The notes under the pieces: generated by a model
Seen by the model: the letters and a program-made list of their open reading frames with translations, nothing else
Databases searched by the model: none
Told to the model about the DNA's origin: nothing
Shown here: piece after piece, positions 9,501 through 15,163 of the stretch
Position numbering within the stretch: the first letter of the stretch is position 1
How the letters are laid out: every line of letters begins with the position of its first letter
Source of the DNA: a virus
DNA: 22,197 nucleotides
IMG/VR virus record: IMGVR_UViG_3300036401_000302
Coordinates: 1-22,197 of that record
Direction: 5' to 3' (one strand)
Translations under genes and position numbers: made by a program

Positions 9501-10855
9501 CGATCCGTGAAGGTTTCAGCGGTCCGCAGGTCGCAGGTCGTGCGGCGTCGATCGTGAAGAATCTCGAGGACTATCCCGAGCTTGCCAAAGAAGCCGCAGA
9601 CGCGACGGCGCGGCAGGTCTATCAGGAGCGGCGGGCTGGTCTTGGCGGAGGCAACAAGCCGTTGCCGGACGTCGCCGAGTTCGGTGTCAAGCAGGTGCTG
9701 CCCTTCTACCAGACGCCGATGAACATCACCGCGCAGGGTGCGGCGCTGAGCCCGTTCGGCTTCACCGGCGCGCTGCAGAGCTCGCTGAAGGCGCGCGGCA
9801 TGGCGGTCGGCAGCGCCGCAGAACGTACTGTGCAGGGTCGGGAGACGCTGCTCGCCGAAGAGCGCGCCGCACGTGCCATCATCGGTAGCGCCATCCTGGG
9901 CGGCGGCATCGCGCTCGGCAGTGCGGGCATGTTGACCGGCTCGTACCCGATCGACCCGAAGGAGGCCAGCACGCTGCCGCAAGGTTGGCGACCGTGGTCG
10001 TTGCGGATCACCAGTCCGATCGACAACAACACCTACTACCTGCCGATGCAGAACTTCAATGCGGCGGGCTTCCCGCTGGCGATGGCGTCGATCCTGACCG
10101 ACCCGCAACACCGCGGCAAGACACTCGCCGATCCAGACGAGCAACTCAACGCTGTTACGGCGATTGGTCGCTACGTGCTGGATAACACGTTTCTGCAGGG
10201 TTTGTCCGACGTGGTCAATACGCTGCACGATCCGAAGAGCGCGGCGCAGAAATTCGGCGAGGGCCTGGCCGCGAGCTACGGTCCGTACTCGAGCCTGGGG
10301 CGGGAGATGCAGCGCATTCAGGGCGTCGCGACCAGGAATCCGCACAACGGCTTCGTCGGTCTGTGGGAGGCGCTCGAGTCGAACTATCCCGGCGCGTCAG
10401 CGAACGTGCCTGAGGCGACCACGCCGCTCGGCGAGCCCAGGACGCAGGGCGCGACCGGCATCGCTCGGGTGGTGCCGTACCGCTACGACATCGAGCGCGA
10501 CACGCCGTTGCTGCAGCAACTGCGCGAGTCGGGGGTGGGCATTCCGACGGAGCACAAGTCGCTCAACTATGGCGGGCAGCACATCGACCTGACCGAAGAC
10601 GAGCAGGACGTGCTCAAGCGGCAGCGCGGCGAAGCGCTGAAACAGTACCTGGACCCATACGTCAACGACCCCAAGTTCCAGAACCTGAGCCAGGCGGAGC
10701 GCAACCGCTACCTGACCGTGCTGGTGTCGCACGCGGTGCAGTACGCCGACCACCAGTTCCTCAACGACATGCCGGGCGCCGACCTGAGCTCGCGGCTCAA
10801 GCCGAAGACCGTGCCTGATCCGTACTATCTCGGCGACGCGGGAGCAGCGGCCTGA
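3587..10855 (+). CDS. Giant virion/ejection polyvalent protein: lytic transglycosylase + C39-like peptidase + GNAT-like domain (2422 aa)
   Basis: Starts at GTG four bases after the previous stop. Residues 1-185 are Ala/Gln-rich. Residues 190-305 are an SLT-type lytic transglycosylase, with catalytic Glu218 in QQESGFNPSA, GAIGIAQFMPETA, and ASYNAGAGAV. Residues ~355-500 are a papain-fold C39-like peptidase, with Cys368 in ACGPAAAV and His448 in STPGHYYFADGY. Residues ~1090-1185 resemble a GNAT acetyltransferase (THVTVAVDPAFQRQGIATAM). Residues ~1500-1800 are long charged helices. Residues 1835-2130 contain LVSSPITQMVNIGGNVAG, VLPFYQTPMNI and a hydrophobic Gly/Ala segment, as in large phage polyvalent proteins. 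The likely role is release into the cell envelope during DNA entry, opening peptidoglycan as T7 gp16 does, with other domains acting in the cytoplasm (inference). At 2422 aa it is much longer than T7 gp16 (about 1300). No frameshift is seen. Confidence 0.92.
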   Translation: MPGTLLLDDLHDSISQQLGDYASSLGSAVQGAQQAIAPVPLIPTPQAPDPNAILQELQQHAAAVAQAAQEQVQPAVQVLGQGVGGAVTQLGGAKDAVTQQLLQHAQDVASGAQDVNQQLQNHVQTVLGAATPTTPSEPGGVQSLARPTPSPVLGAPSGDQNAPPVLGATTGAVNQPATAAATTAAPPDRTMSFQDYARAAAQRAGIDPNVFTAQIQQESGFNPSARSPAGAIGIAQFMPETAKGVNLDPTDPYASLDAAAAEDAKRLQQYGGDWGKTLASYNAGAGAVAQYGGIPPYAETQGYVKTIMGNAQKAADAAGTTISNAVQAGAQAVGGAASAVGTAAQQKLQDISQFGDKQLSADEAYAACGPAAAVRFAERFGRNPTLREATDLAKQVGWTSGGGMAGITSEQQLLKNMGVDTHIVAPDWLAIAKEAQTGNPVTISTPGHYYFADGYNPDTGAFHVGQSGLDLKNGAEWMTPQQMENLMGKAQGALFADNPNVPAKGASPTALGGTTGAQNAPITMGANQPARAPLVVEDQTPTPIRAAQDVLGAAGEAASQLGTTAQDLLAQAQELNRVQPGTEAIKAVTPILGGAAQAGGSAVSQVAQDVQQAAQGVLGAAQDVNRLTPGTTAVNAAAPVLGAAASDLGAGAQRAVQDLGDSGAANALLRQGRTPAEQAEFERQQGQVLGGIAAQANAPAPTLNAGDVARNVWDLVVNSSPGLPGVSLQDYQHASTVKNDWIEQNNPAKDVLLLGGLTTMIAQQVTDPYALTMFGFTGGAGRVAGEAAGEAATAATANRLGQQGAAFVGRVANKLVDGSIVGGVQNALYAAEQPNASPESVFTALWQGAALGSAAEGGTAALTPVARRIGQAIIDQAPRLRPAVAEFARSETGALGRPEDVRGLAAEQGGRAPEAAPTERPADNPYDLPRVAPEPTAAPLSSEEVLSHLEQLDQVHTQNDARIADLQNQVTAGTAAPEARAQLTRLQADQAQIDAAHTSIWEHAGSGGDVYARPATEGVPLSGGVDAATAQAARGVAPANAEAASVRGEAVAGVPGTPGAAEPAARAESAQPELGGFRAPAQGTVSAEDAPTVGSIASRFGWKGDPGISLEGQGTSVPAVIYRDADGIARGGLNLVHDADGNLTHVTVAVDPAFQRQGIATAMYDAAKKAGYDVEAVSGASGYTEAGAGLANARRGVSPTGARPETSTPRRLEDVQSNPHLLREPGPGETPMTMDERLAHQDTLEQRYQANTERLAAIDEQLRNPTARPERPPWAAGFTNDQVATMAAKVGRSPYEPLWWEKAGLEAGSGEVREMVNEGGVERGRFDATRTSTPAELRAEQRALQQDQLHLEAAGEQQATAPDNARFVRPPERAAGALPFGEGGASDPGAQLAQEVVTRRGTVTSDPNQVTATRGDVTGRGIVNPAEVVTEAPSEATRALMPNLNAIGKDMPEVVAQIQKSVDDNPALWEHYKQGTITFDSLKNDLAARVGMTKEDWLKTKVGQAFNDQEMVALQAAMIEEQARQTDMAKSILSKGGVDNLTPEELAYSITQLTQAQSLAAVAKGAGSTVARSLNARKISFTRQLASDITAQNERRAAQRVKAQAARVATRAGDLLDNAKTLDQQKAAATAAASRPARPGAPRTPQNIIDQIANAYDELDRYNAMSLHEKADVFDKLKAQREAAAAARASAVRGAPEELLSALKQELKAEQDNFAKRKNTWETMAFIDSKAAENAARERAAFRGGLYIEQQRRVAQNALKGADTEINRAFDSELKRRGQQSAKAQKLLESLGGTEVTKDVLKNYLAALSDPDPMVAAKFLQSTASMSNWKRATVVRLAGLVSSPITQMVNIGGNVAGAMIEVPTRGLVVGIDALRAAATGGERQAYAGEILPMLKAYGPGFLGQWDNAYRVLKTGFTPEQLADPTRIRGAFSRSELLNAGVEAPLRLLGAADQLFRGGAMAAHSMRVATRQAIREGFSGPQVAGRAASIVKNLEDYPELAKEAADATARQVYQERRAGLGGGNKPLPDVAEFGVKQVLPFYQTPMNITAQGAALSPFGFTGALQSSLKARGMAVGSAAERTVQGRETLLAEERAARAIIGSAILGGGIALGSAGMLTGSYPIDPKEASTLPQGWRPWSLRITSPIDNNTYYLPMQNFNAAGFPLAMASILTDPQHRGKTLADPDEQLNAVTAIGRYVLDNTFLQGLSDVVNTLHDPKSAAQKFGEGLAASYGPYSSLGREMQRIQGVATRNPHNGFVGLWEALESNYPGASANVPEATTPLGEPRTQGATGIARVVPYRYDIERDTPLLQQLRESGVGIPTEHKSLNYGGQHIDLTEDEQDVLKRQRGEALKQYLDPYVNDPKFQNLSQAERNRYLTVLVSHAVQYADHQFLNDMPGADLSSRLKPKTVPDPYYLGDAGAAA
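5303..5524 (+). repeat. Two diverged 25-aa repeats in the giant protein, 147 nt apart
   Basis: QELNRVQPGTEAIKAVTPIL (from 5303) and QDVNRLTPGTTAVNAAAPVL (from 5450) are two copies of one 25-residue unit, each followed by GGAAQ or GAAAS. Related PVLGA/ITMGA phrases with QNAP occur earlier (near 4030-4100 and 5110-5170), so this linker region seems built from duplicated amphipathic modules. Confidence 0.7.
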
Positions 10856-12801
10856 TGCCTACCAGCTATCCAACCAAGCAAGCCGCGGTCGATGCGGTCT
10901 TCGGCGCCGGCACGAAGATTCTCGGCGAGCAGGCCAACATCGGCGACGCGCCGAACGACAAGTTCGATCCGTCCAAGCCGGTCGATTCGGTCGTCAACCC
11001 GCGCACGGTCAAGAAGCCGAACGGCTCGGTCCTCTCCGTACAACGGGCGGACGGCACGCCCGACACGATGACGATCAGCGACGCCAAGCCAGTCAGTGGC
11101 GACACGACCGGCGGTGGCAAGGGCGGGGTTGGGTACGAGGTCCTGGAGGGCGGCAAGACCACGCCGAAGGCGACGGGCTCGCCGATATCGGATTGGGTCC
11201 GCATTGACTCGAGCGGCAAAGAGATTCCCGCAACGGATACGACCACGCCCGCGGTCGCGATGCGCGACCCGAAGGCGCCCGCGGGGTCGCAGCCGTACAC
11301 CATCACCGGCGGCACCGAGCTCGGCGACCCCTCGACCTGGACGCCGATCCGCGAGGACCCGAAGAACGACCAGTCACGCGTGATCGGGCTGTACGACCCG
11401 AAGTCGCAGAAGGTCGCCGCCAGTGTCAGCGCAGCGCCTGGCGCCAAGCCCTCCGACCCCAGCAAGTGGACGCCGATCTACCGCACGCCTGGCGACTCGA
11501 GCAGTGGTGTCGTCGGCCAGTGGGACCCGACCAACAACGAGCTGCACGCCGTCTCGGCGGCGCCGGACGGGACGCAGATCGTTGCCACAACGACGGCGAT
11601 CTATTCCATCGACAAGGACACGGGTAAGAGCACCAAGGTCCAGGACCTGGACCCTGCTGCCGTCAACAAGCAGGCGGTCACGCTCGGCAGCAAGGTCTAC
11701 ACCTTCGATCCCAAGGATGGGTCGTTCACGCTGCCGCCTAACGTGCAGGCCGCGGCGACGGTCGGCAACAGCACCACGCTGAAGGACCTGGTCTGGTACG
11801 ACGACCAGGGCAAGGAAGTCGGCCGCACACCGAACCCGAACTACGGCAAGGCACCGGTGACCGCGCCGACGCCGAACACGGTCGCGCCGATGATCCAGGT
11901 GCCGGACCCGAAAGATCCGTCGCAGCTGATCTGGATCGAGAACAAGGGCCAGGTTGTCGCCAGCGAGGCGCTGAAGCAACTCGCCAGCCACCTGAGTGGG
12001 CAGGTCATCGACGGCAAGATCTCGGTGGACGAGGCCAAGGCGCTTATCGACGCGTCCAACGCGAAGATGACCAACGACATCAACAAGCAGAACGCCGACA
12101 CGAGCAAGGCGACGCAGATTGGCACTGCTGCGGGTGATGTCTTACGCAACGCGGCGTCGAACGCTCAGACGGGCGCTGGCCTGCTGCAGAACCGCGTCAC
12201 GACGGCGACCGGCTCGCTGAACAGCATCCTTGGCGCAGTTGCGGGCAGCAACATCCAGAACGCGCCCGCGGGTATCGGAGCGCGTCTGGTTGGCGGTCTG
12301 ACGAACTGGGTGACCGGGCTGGGTGGCGGCGATGCGACGTACGACGCGGCAGCGCGCATGGTGCAGGCCGCGGACCCGAAGATCGCGCAGGACCCGACGC
12401 TCGCGAACCAGGCGCAGCAAACGCTGGCCGCGATGCTGAAGCAGTACCAGGCCCAGACCGGGCAGGAGCATCCGATCGTCGCGGCGACGACGGCCGCGAA
12501 TCAGAGCGTTCAGAACGGCGGCGTGACGGCACCAGTGACGCAGCCGGCGCCGACACCCGTCGTGGATCAGCAGGCGTTGATGCAGCGTCAGCAGGCGGAC
12601 GCCGCGCTTCAGCGTCAGCAGGCGGCGCTGGTCAGACCGCCTGTACCGGTGCAGCCAGCCGGTCAGGCGTCGGGCTTCGTGGCGCCGATCAGCATGGCAC
12701 CTGGTGCGAACTATGGCGCTGCCACGGCGTACACGGGTGGGGTCGCGCCGTGGCTCGCGCAGCCACAACCGAGCTTCATCGCCCCGATGATTCCAACGTG
12801 A
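10855..12801 (+). CDS. Large uncharacterised virion protein with tandem 43-aa repeats (648 aa)
   Basis: The ATG overlaps the stop of the giant gene (TGATG), so translation is probably coupled. The first ~370 residues are rich in Gly, Thr, Asp and Pro and carry beta-repeat modules. Two tandem units each begin DPSxWTPI and contain a (G)xxDPxxxxxxxxVSAAPG/D core, then less perfect units (YSIDKDTGKS, YTFDPKDGSF), suggesting a propeller or fibre-like fold. Residues ~380-520 are helical and Ala/Asn/Gln-rich, with a Gly-rich hydrophobic stretch near 455-485. The C terminus is Gln/Ala/Pro-rich. No enzyme motif is seen. Lying between the transglycosylase gene and another large Gln/Ala protein, it may be a second ejection or internal virion protein; this rests on position only. 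Confidence 0.85.
   Translation: MPTSYPTKQAAVDAVFGAGTKILGEQANIGDAPNDKFDPSKPVDSVVNPRTVKKPNGSVLSVQRADGTPDTMTISDAKPVSGDTTGGGKGGVGYEVLEGGKTTPKATGSPISDWVRIDSSGKEIPATDTTTPAVAMRDPKAPAGSQPYTITGGTELGDPSTWTPIREDPKNDQSRVIGLYDPKSQKVAASVSAAPGAKPSDPSKWTPIYRTPGDSSSGVVGQWDPTNNELHAVSAAPDGTQIVATTTAIYSIDKDTGKSTKVQDLDPAAVNKQAVTLGSKVYTFDPKDGSFTLPPNVQAAATVGNSTTLKDLVWYDDQGKEVGRTPNPNYGKAPVTAPTPNTVAPMIQVPDPKDPSQLIWIENKGQVVASEALKQLASHLSGQVIDGKISVDEAKALIDASNAKMTNDINKQNADTSKATQIGTAAGDVLRNAASNAQTGAGLLQNRVTTATGSLNSILGAVAGSNIQNAPAGIGARLVGGLTNWVTGLGGGDATYDAAARMVQAADPKIAQDPTLANQAQQTLAAMLKQYQAQTGQEHPIVAATTAANQSVQNGGVTAPVTQPAPTPVVDQQALMQRQQADAALQRQQAALVRPPVPVQPAGQASGFVAPISMAPGANYGAATAYTGGVAPWLAQPQPSFIAPMIPT
11326..11577 (+). 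repeat. Tandem 129-nt repeat encoding DPSxWTPI units
   Basis: Unit 1 (11326-11454) starts DPSTWTPIRED and unit 2 (from 11455) starts DPSKWTPIYRT. The shared core is a DP-turn followed by VSAAPG or VSAAPD. Divergence shows an old duplication under coding constraint. Confidence 0.75.
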
Positions 12802-12811
12802 GGACCGCACC

Positions 12812-14281
12812 ATGCCGATGACCAACGACGAGCTCGCTTCTGCAGTGCAGGATCTCATCGGCGCGATGGGTTCGGGCAATACGGCGAAAGCCCAGGAGGC
12901 GATCCGCGAGTTCAACCTGACCTATACCAATCAGACAGCCGAGCAGTACGGCCAGAACTTCGGCGTCGGCCAGCCAGCGCCGGCGAACGTTCCGAACCTG
13001 GCCGCGCAGCAGGCGCAGGGCGGTATCGGCTACATCCCTGGCGTGTCGGGCTTCAACGCCGACCAGTCGCTCGCCGCGCAGAACCAGTACGCCAGCATCG
13101 CCGCGGCGCAGGCTGGTCTGACGGGCACCTACACCGCGCCGGTGCAATCGCAATACTCGCCTGGCTCGTGGGTGATGCTGCCAGCCAGTCTGTCGGGCGG
13201 CAACGGCGACCAGTACGCGATGGTCACGCCGAGCGGCCAGATCCAGCGTCTGGGTCTGACGGAGGCGACCGCGCGTGGCTACAAGCCAGGCATGGCGACG
13301 CCGATCGGCTACCAGGAGTTCATGCAGCTGGCGTCGGCGCCGCCCACGGGCATGCCGCAACAGACGCTGCAGGGCTTGACCGGCTATAGCAACCTGAACA
13401 CCGCGGCGCAGAACAGTGCCATCGCGCAATCGGGCGTGACGGGCATGTATCAGGCGCCCACGCCCGTGCTGCAACCAGGCTTCGCCAACGACGGCTCGAG
13501 CTTCTACCAGCAGGACCAGGGCACCCAGCAGGCGTACATGCAGCGCTTCAACGGCGACGCCAACATGGCGCTGAATGCCTGGACGAACGCCACCAACACG
13601 GCGATCAACCAGAGCCGCGCGGCGCAGGGTCTGCCACCGCTGACGGCCTACGGCTACGCCGGCAACCCTGGGGCGCAAGAAACGCTGGCGGCGCAGAACC
13701 AGTACTTCACCCAGGCCAACGACCTGGCAACGCAGTACGGCCAGTACTACGCCCCAGGCGCGCCTGGGCAGGCTGGCGTGGCCGGCGTGAACACGCCGAT
13801 CGCCGGGCAGACGACGCTGGCGGGTCAGAACCAGGCGTATACGCAGCAGATGGGCGTGATCAACGCCGCGGCGGGGCTGCAGGCCAACCCGTTCCGTCAG
13901 GCGCAGGTACTCGGCCAGGCGGGTCGCGTGCTGCAGGGCATGCCGACCGCGGGGTTTTCCGCGCCGAACACGGTCACGGGCGTCGGCACGGCAGGCGGCA
14001 ACACGCAGGGCGGCATGGGCTACCTGCAGCAGATGATCGACGACATCAGGGACCCGACCGCGAATCAGACGACGGCGCAGTCCTGGCTGAACAACACGCC
14101 GACGCCGAACAAGCTCGATTCGCAGAGCTTCCTGGCGAGCTCGCCGACGACGCAGAACCTGATTCTGCAGAGCATGCAGGAGAAGTACGGCATCGACCCG
14201 ACCGACTCGATGGCGCAGATCAAGGCCACGCTGCCGTCGTTCGCAGCGCCGCAGACCTTCGGGACCGTGAAGAGGGGGTAG
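12812..14281 (+). CDS. Gln/Ala/Gly-rich virion protein with AAQNQ repeats (489 aa)
   Basis: Starts at ATG 12812 with GAGG overlapping the upstream stop (12800-12803). The protein is rich in Gln, Ala, Gly, Asn and Thr and nearly free of Cys. It contains four imperfect copies of a motif near LAAQNQ, three of them leading to a Tyr and Ala-Pro. They begin near residues 86, 196, 290 and 335 (SLAAQNQYASIAAAQ; NTAAQNSAIAQSGVTG; TLAAQNQYFTQANDL; TLAGQNQAYTQQMGV). Its first 40 residues look like an ordinary helical domain (NDELASAVQDLIGAMGSGNT), and the C terminus is helical too. No catalytic motif is visible. It is the third consecutive large low-complexity gene and probably belongs to the same ejection or internal assembly. 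I do not recognise the family. Confidence 0.85.
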   Translation: MPMTNDELASAVQDLIGAMGSGNTAKAQEAIREFNLTYTNQTAEQYGQNFGVGQPAPANVPNLAAQQAQGGIGYIPGVSGFNADQSLAAQNQYASIAAAQAGLTGTYTAPVQSQYSPGSWVMLPASLSGGNGDQYAMVTPSGQIQRLGLTEATARGYKPGMATPIGYQEFMQLASAPPTGMPQQTLQGLTGYSNLNTAAQNSAIAQSGVTGMYQAPTPVLQPGFANDGSSFYQQDQGTQQAYMQRFNGDANMALNAWTNATNTAINQSRAAQGLPPLTAYGYAGNPGAQETLAAQNQYFTQANDLATQYGQYYAPGAPGQAGVAGVNTPIAGQTTLAGQNQAYTQQMGVINAAAGLQANPFRQAQVLGQAGRVLQGMPTAGFSAPNTVTGVGTAGGNTQGGMGYLQQMIDDIRDPTANQTTAQSWLNNTPTPNKLDSQSFLASSPTTQNLILQSMQEKYGIDPTDSMAQIKATLPSFAAPQTFGTVKRG

Positions 14282-14283
14282 GC

Positions 14284-14331
14284 ATGCCGCTCAAGAAGTC
14301 CGCCAGTCAGGCAGCGTTCAAAGCCAACATT
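14284..14331 (+). pseudogene. Truncated 5' copy of the MPLKK small gene
   Basis: An AGGGGG ribosome site (14273-14278) and ATG begin MPLKKSASQAAFKANI, matching the start of the intact gene at 14919 (MPLKKGTSKQVLKANI) at 10 of 16 residues. After KANI the similarity stops, and by hand count GC drops to about 48% over the next 46 bases up to the nuclease start. The frame stays open to 14928, but there it is only a shadow of the nuclease gene. This looks like the original 5' end of the small gene left behind by insertion of 14378-14962. A diverged tandem paralogue that was cut is the alternative. Confidence 0.7.
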
Positions 14332-14377
14332 AGCGCATTAGGGGCTGTTACCAGTATTTGGCCGTTATCATATCAGC

Positions 14378-14962
14378 ATGGCGGAGTACACATACAGCAG
14401 CGGCTTCTGCCGCGCTGGTCACGAAGTTCGCGTAACGGGAGTCACCAAAAGTGGCCGGTGTCGAGAATGCGATCTGAGAAACCAGCGTGCGGGCCACGAG
14501 CGGAGAAGGCAGACCAAGCACGTACCGTTCGTCTGCAAGCACGGTCACGACACTGCCGTCAGCGGTATGACACCCACAGGCAGATGTCAGGAATGCCACC
14601 GACTTACTCAGGTTCGTTGGCTGGAAAACCCCGACAACATCCAGCTTCAATATGCCGCTACGCGATTGTGGCGCCTCAAACGCTGGGGATTGACGCGCTC
14701 TGCATTCCACCAACTGCTGGAGGAACAGGGCGGCGTCTGTGCAATTTGTCAGCAACGCCCACCTTTGCGCCACAATCGCCGCCAGTTACACATCGATCAC
14801 CATCACGCGACGGGTCAGCGACGTGGATTCCTCTGTCAGAAGTGCAATCTGGGCGTAGGCCAGTTTCAGGACTCCGTCGAACTACTAAAGGCGGCGATCA
14901 CGTATTTGGAGTACTGGGATGCCGCTAAAGAAGGGAACGTCGAAGCAAGTTCTGAAAGCTAA
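14378..14962 (+). CDS. Endonuclease VII-like HNH nuclease with two zinc-binding N-terminal repeats (194 aa)
   Basis: Residues 9-37 and 50-77 are two copies of a C-x2-GH-x5-G-x2-x2-GRC-x-EC motif (FCRAGHEVRVTG...GRCREC and VCKHGHDTAVSG...GRCQEC), likely small zinc-binding DNA-contact modules. The nuclease core near residues 118-175 has GVCAICQQ, LHIDHHHATGQ, RGFLCQKCN and LGVGQFQDS, the Cys/His pattern of phage recombination endonuclease VII-type HNH enzymes. Many such free-standing genes are mobile homing nucleases. No ribosome site precedes the ATG, and its base composition looks lower in GC than the flanking genes. The last 14 residues (from Ala-Ala-Lys-Glu) are encoded over the start of the next gene and have no family look, so they are probably read-through into the target gene. 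A resident Holliday-junction resolvase is less likely, given the broken gene around it. Confidence 0.88.
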   Translation: MAEYTYSSGFCRAGHEVRVTGVTKSGRCRECDLRNQRAGHERRRQTKHVPFVCKHGHDTAVSGMTPTGRCQECHRLTQVRWLENPDNIQLQYAATRLWRLKRWGLTRSAFHQLLEEQGGVCAICQQRPPLRHNRRQLHIDHHHATGQRRGFLCQKCNLGVGQFQDSVELLKAAITYLEYWDAAKEGNVEASSES

Positions 14963-15059
14963 CATCCGCGAGATGGTCAAGTCGGGACGGCCCGTCAAGC
15001 AAGCCGTCGCCGCGGCGTACTCGACGCAGCGTGCCGCGAAGGCAAAGGGCAAGAAGTGA
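14919..15059 (+). CDS. Small basic MPLKK-family protein (46 aa), reconstructed
   Basis: This is a 46-residue Lys/Ala-rich protein starting MPLKKGTSKQVLKANIREMV and continuing SGRPVKQAVAAAYSTQ. Proteins of this type (MPLKKG...N...E...GxPxKQAxAxA) are common single-domain basic proteins in podovirus structural operons (recollection); their job is not known to me. It overlaps the nuclease gene by 44 bases in another frame, with GGAG seven bases before the ATG. By hand count codons 1-16 are about 46% GC and the rest about 67%, so the 5' end seems to have a different origin from the body of the gene. Confidence 0.82.
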   Translation: MPLKKGTSKQVLKANIREMVKSGRPVKQAVAAAYSTQRAAKAKGKK

Positions 15060-15163
15060 ATCGTCGCGTGCGCTGGTATCGATCGCGGAGCGTGTTCGTG
15101 CGCTGGTCGCTGTTCACCAGCTGCGCCCACTTCGAACGGCACTTCACCTGGCGGTACGCCTGA
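15056..15163 (+). CDS. Possible 35-aa coupled small protein
   Basis: A GTG overlaps the stop of the MPLKK gene (GTGA) and the frame ends in a TGA that overlaps the ATG of the scaffold candidate (TGATG), so it bridges the two genes with no spare base. The product is basic and aromatic (begins MNRRVRWYRSRSVFVRWSLF, then TSCAHFERHFTWRYA). I recognise no family. It may only be a translational bridge keeping ribosomes moving into the scaffold gene, or it may be non-coding chance. Confidence 0.45.
   Translation: MNRRVRWYRSRSVFVRWSLFTSCAHFERHFTWRYA

Noticed and set aside
8339-10345. 668-aa open frame on the minus strand
   Set aside because: It is in exact antisense register with the giant gene, where openness only needs rare TTA/CTA/TCA codons on +. 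The product is Arg/Ala/Val/His-rich without motifs. It is a shadow; it also shows that openness alone does not support the intein nuclease.
14332-14966. Group I or II intron carrying the HNH gene in the MPLKK gene
   Set aside because: The second copy has its own start codon and first 16 codons, so no exon joining is needed. I saw no intron core elements.
15031-15162. Longer start for the scaffold candidate
   Set aside because: The extra 44 residues are Arg/Ala-rich and overlap the small genes in other frames; ATG 15163 is coupled to the preceding stop.
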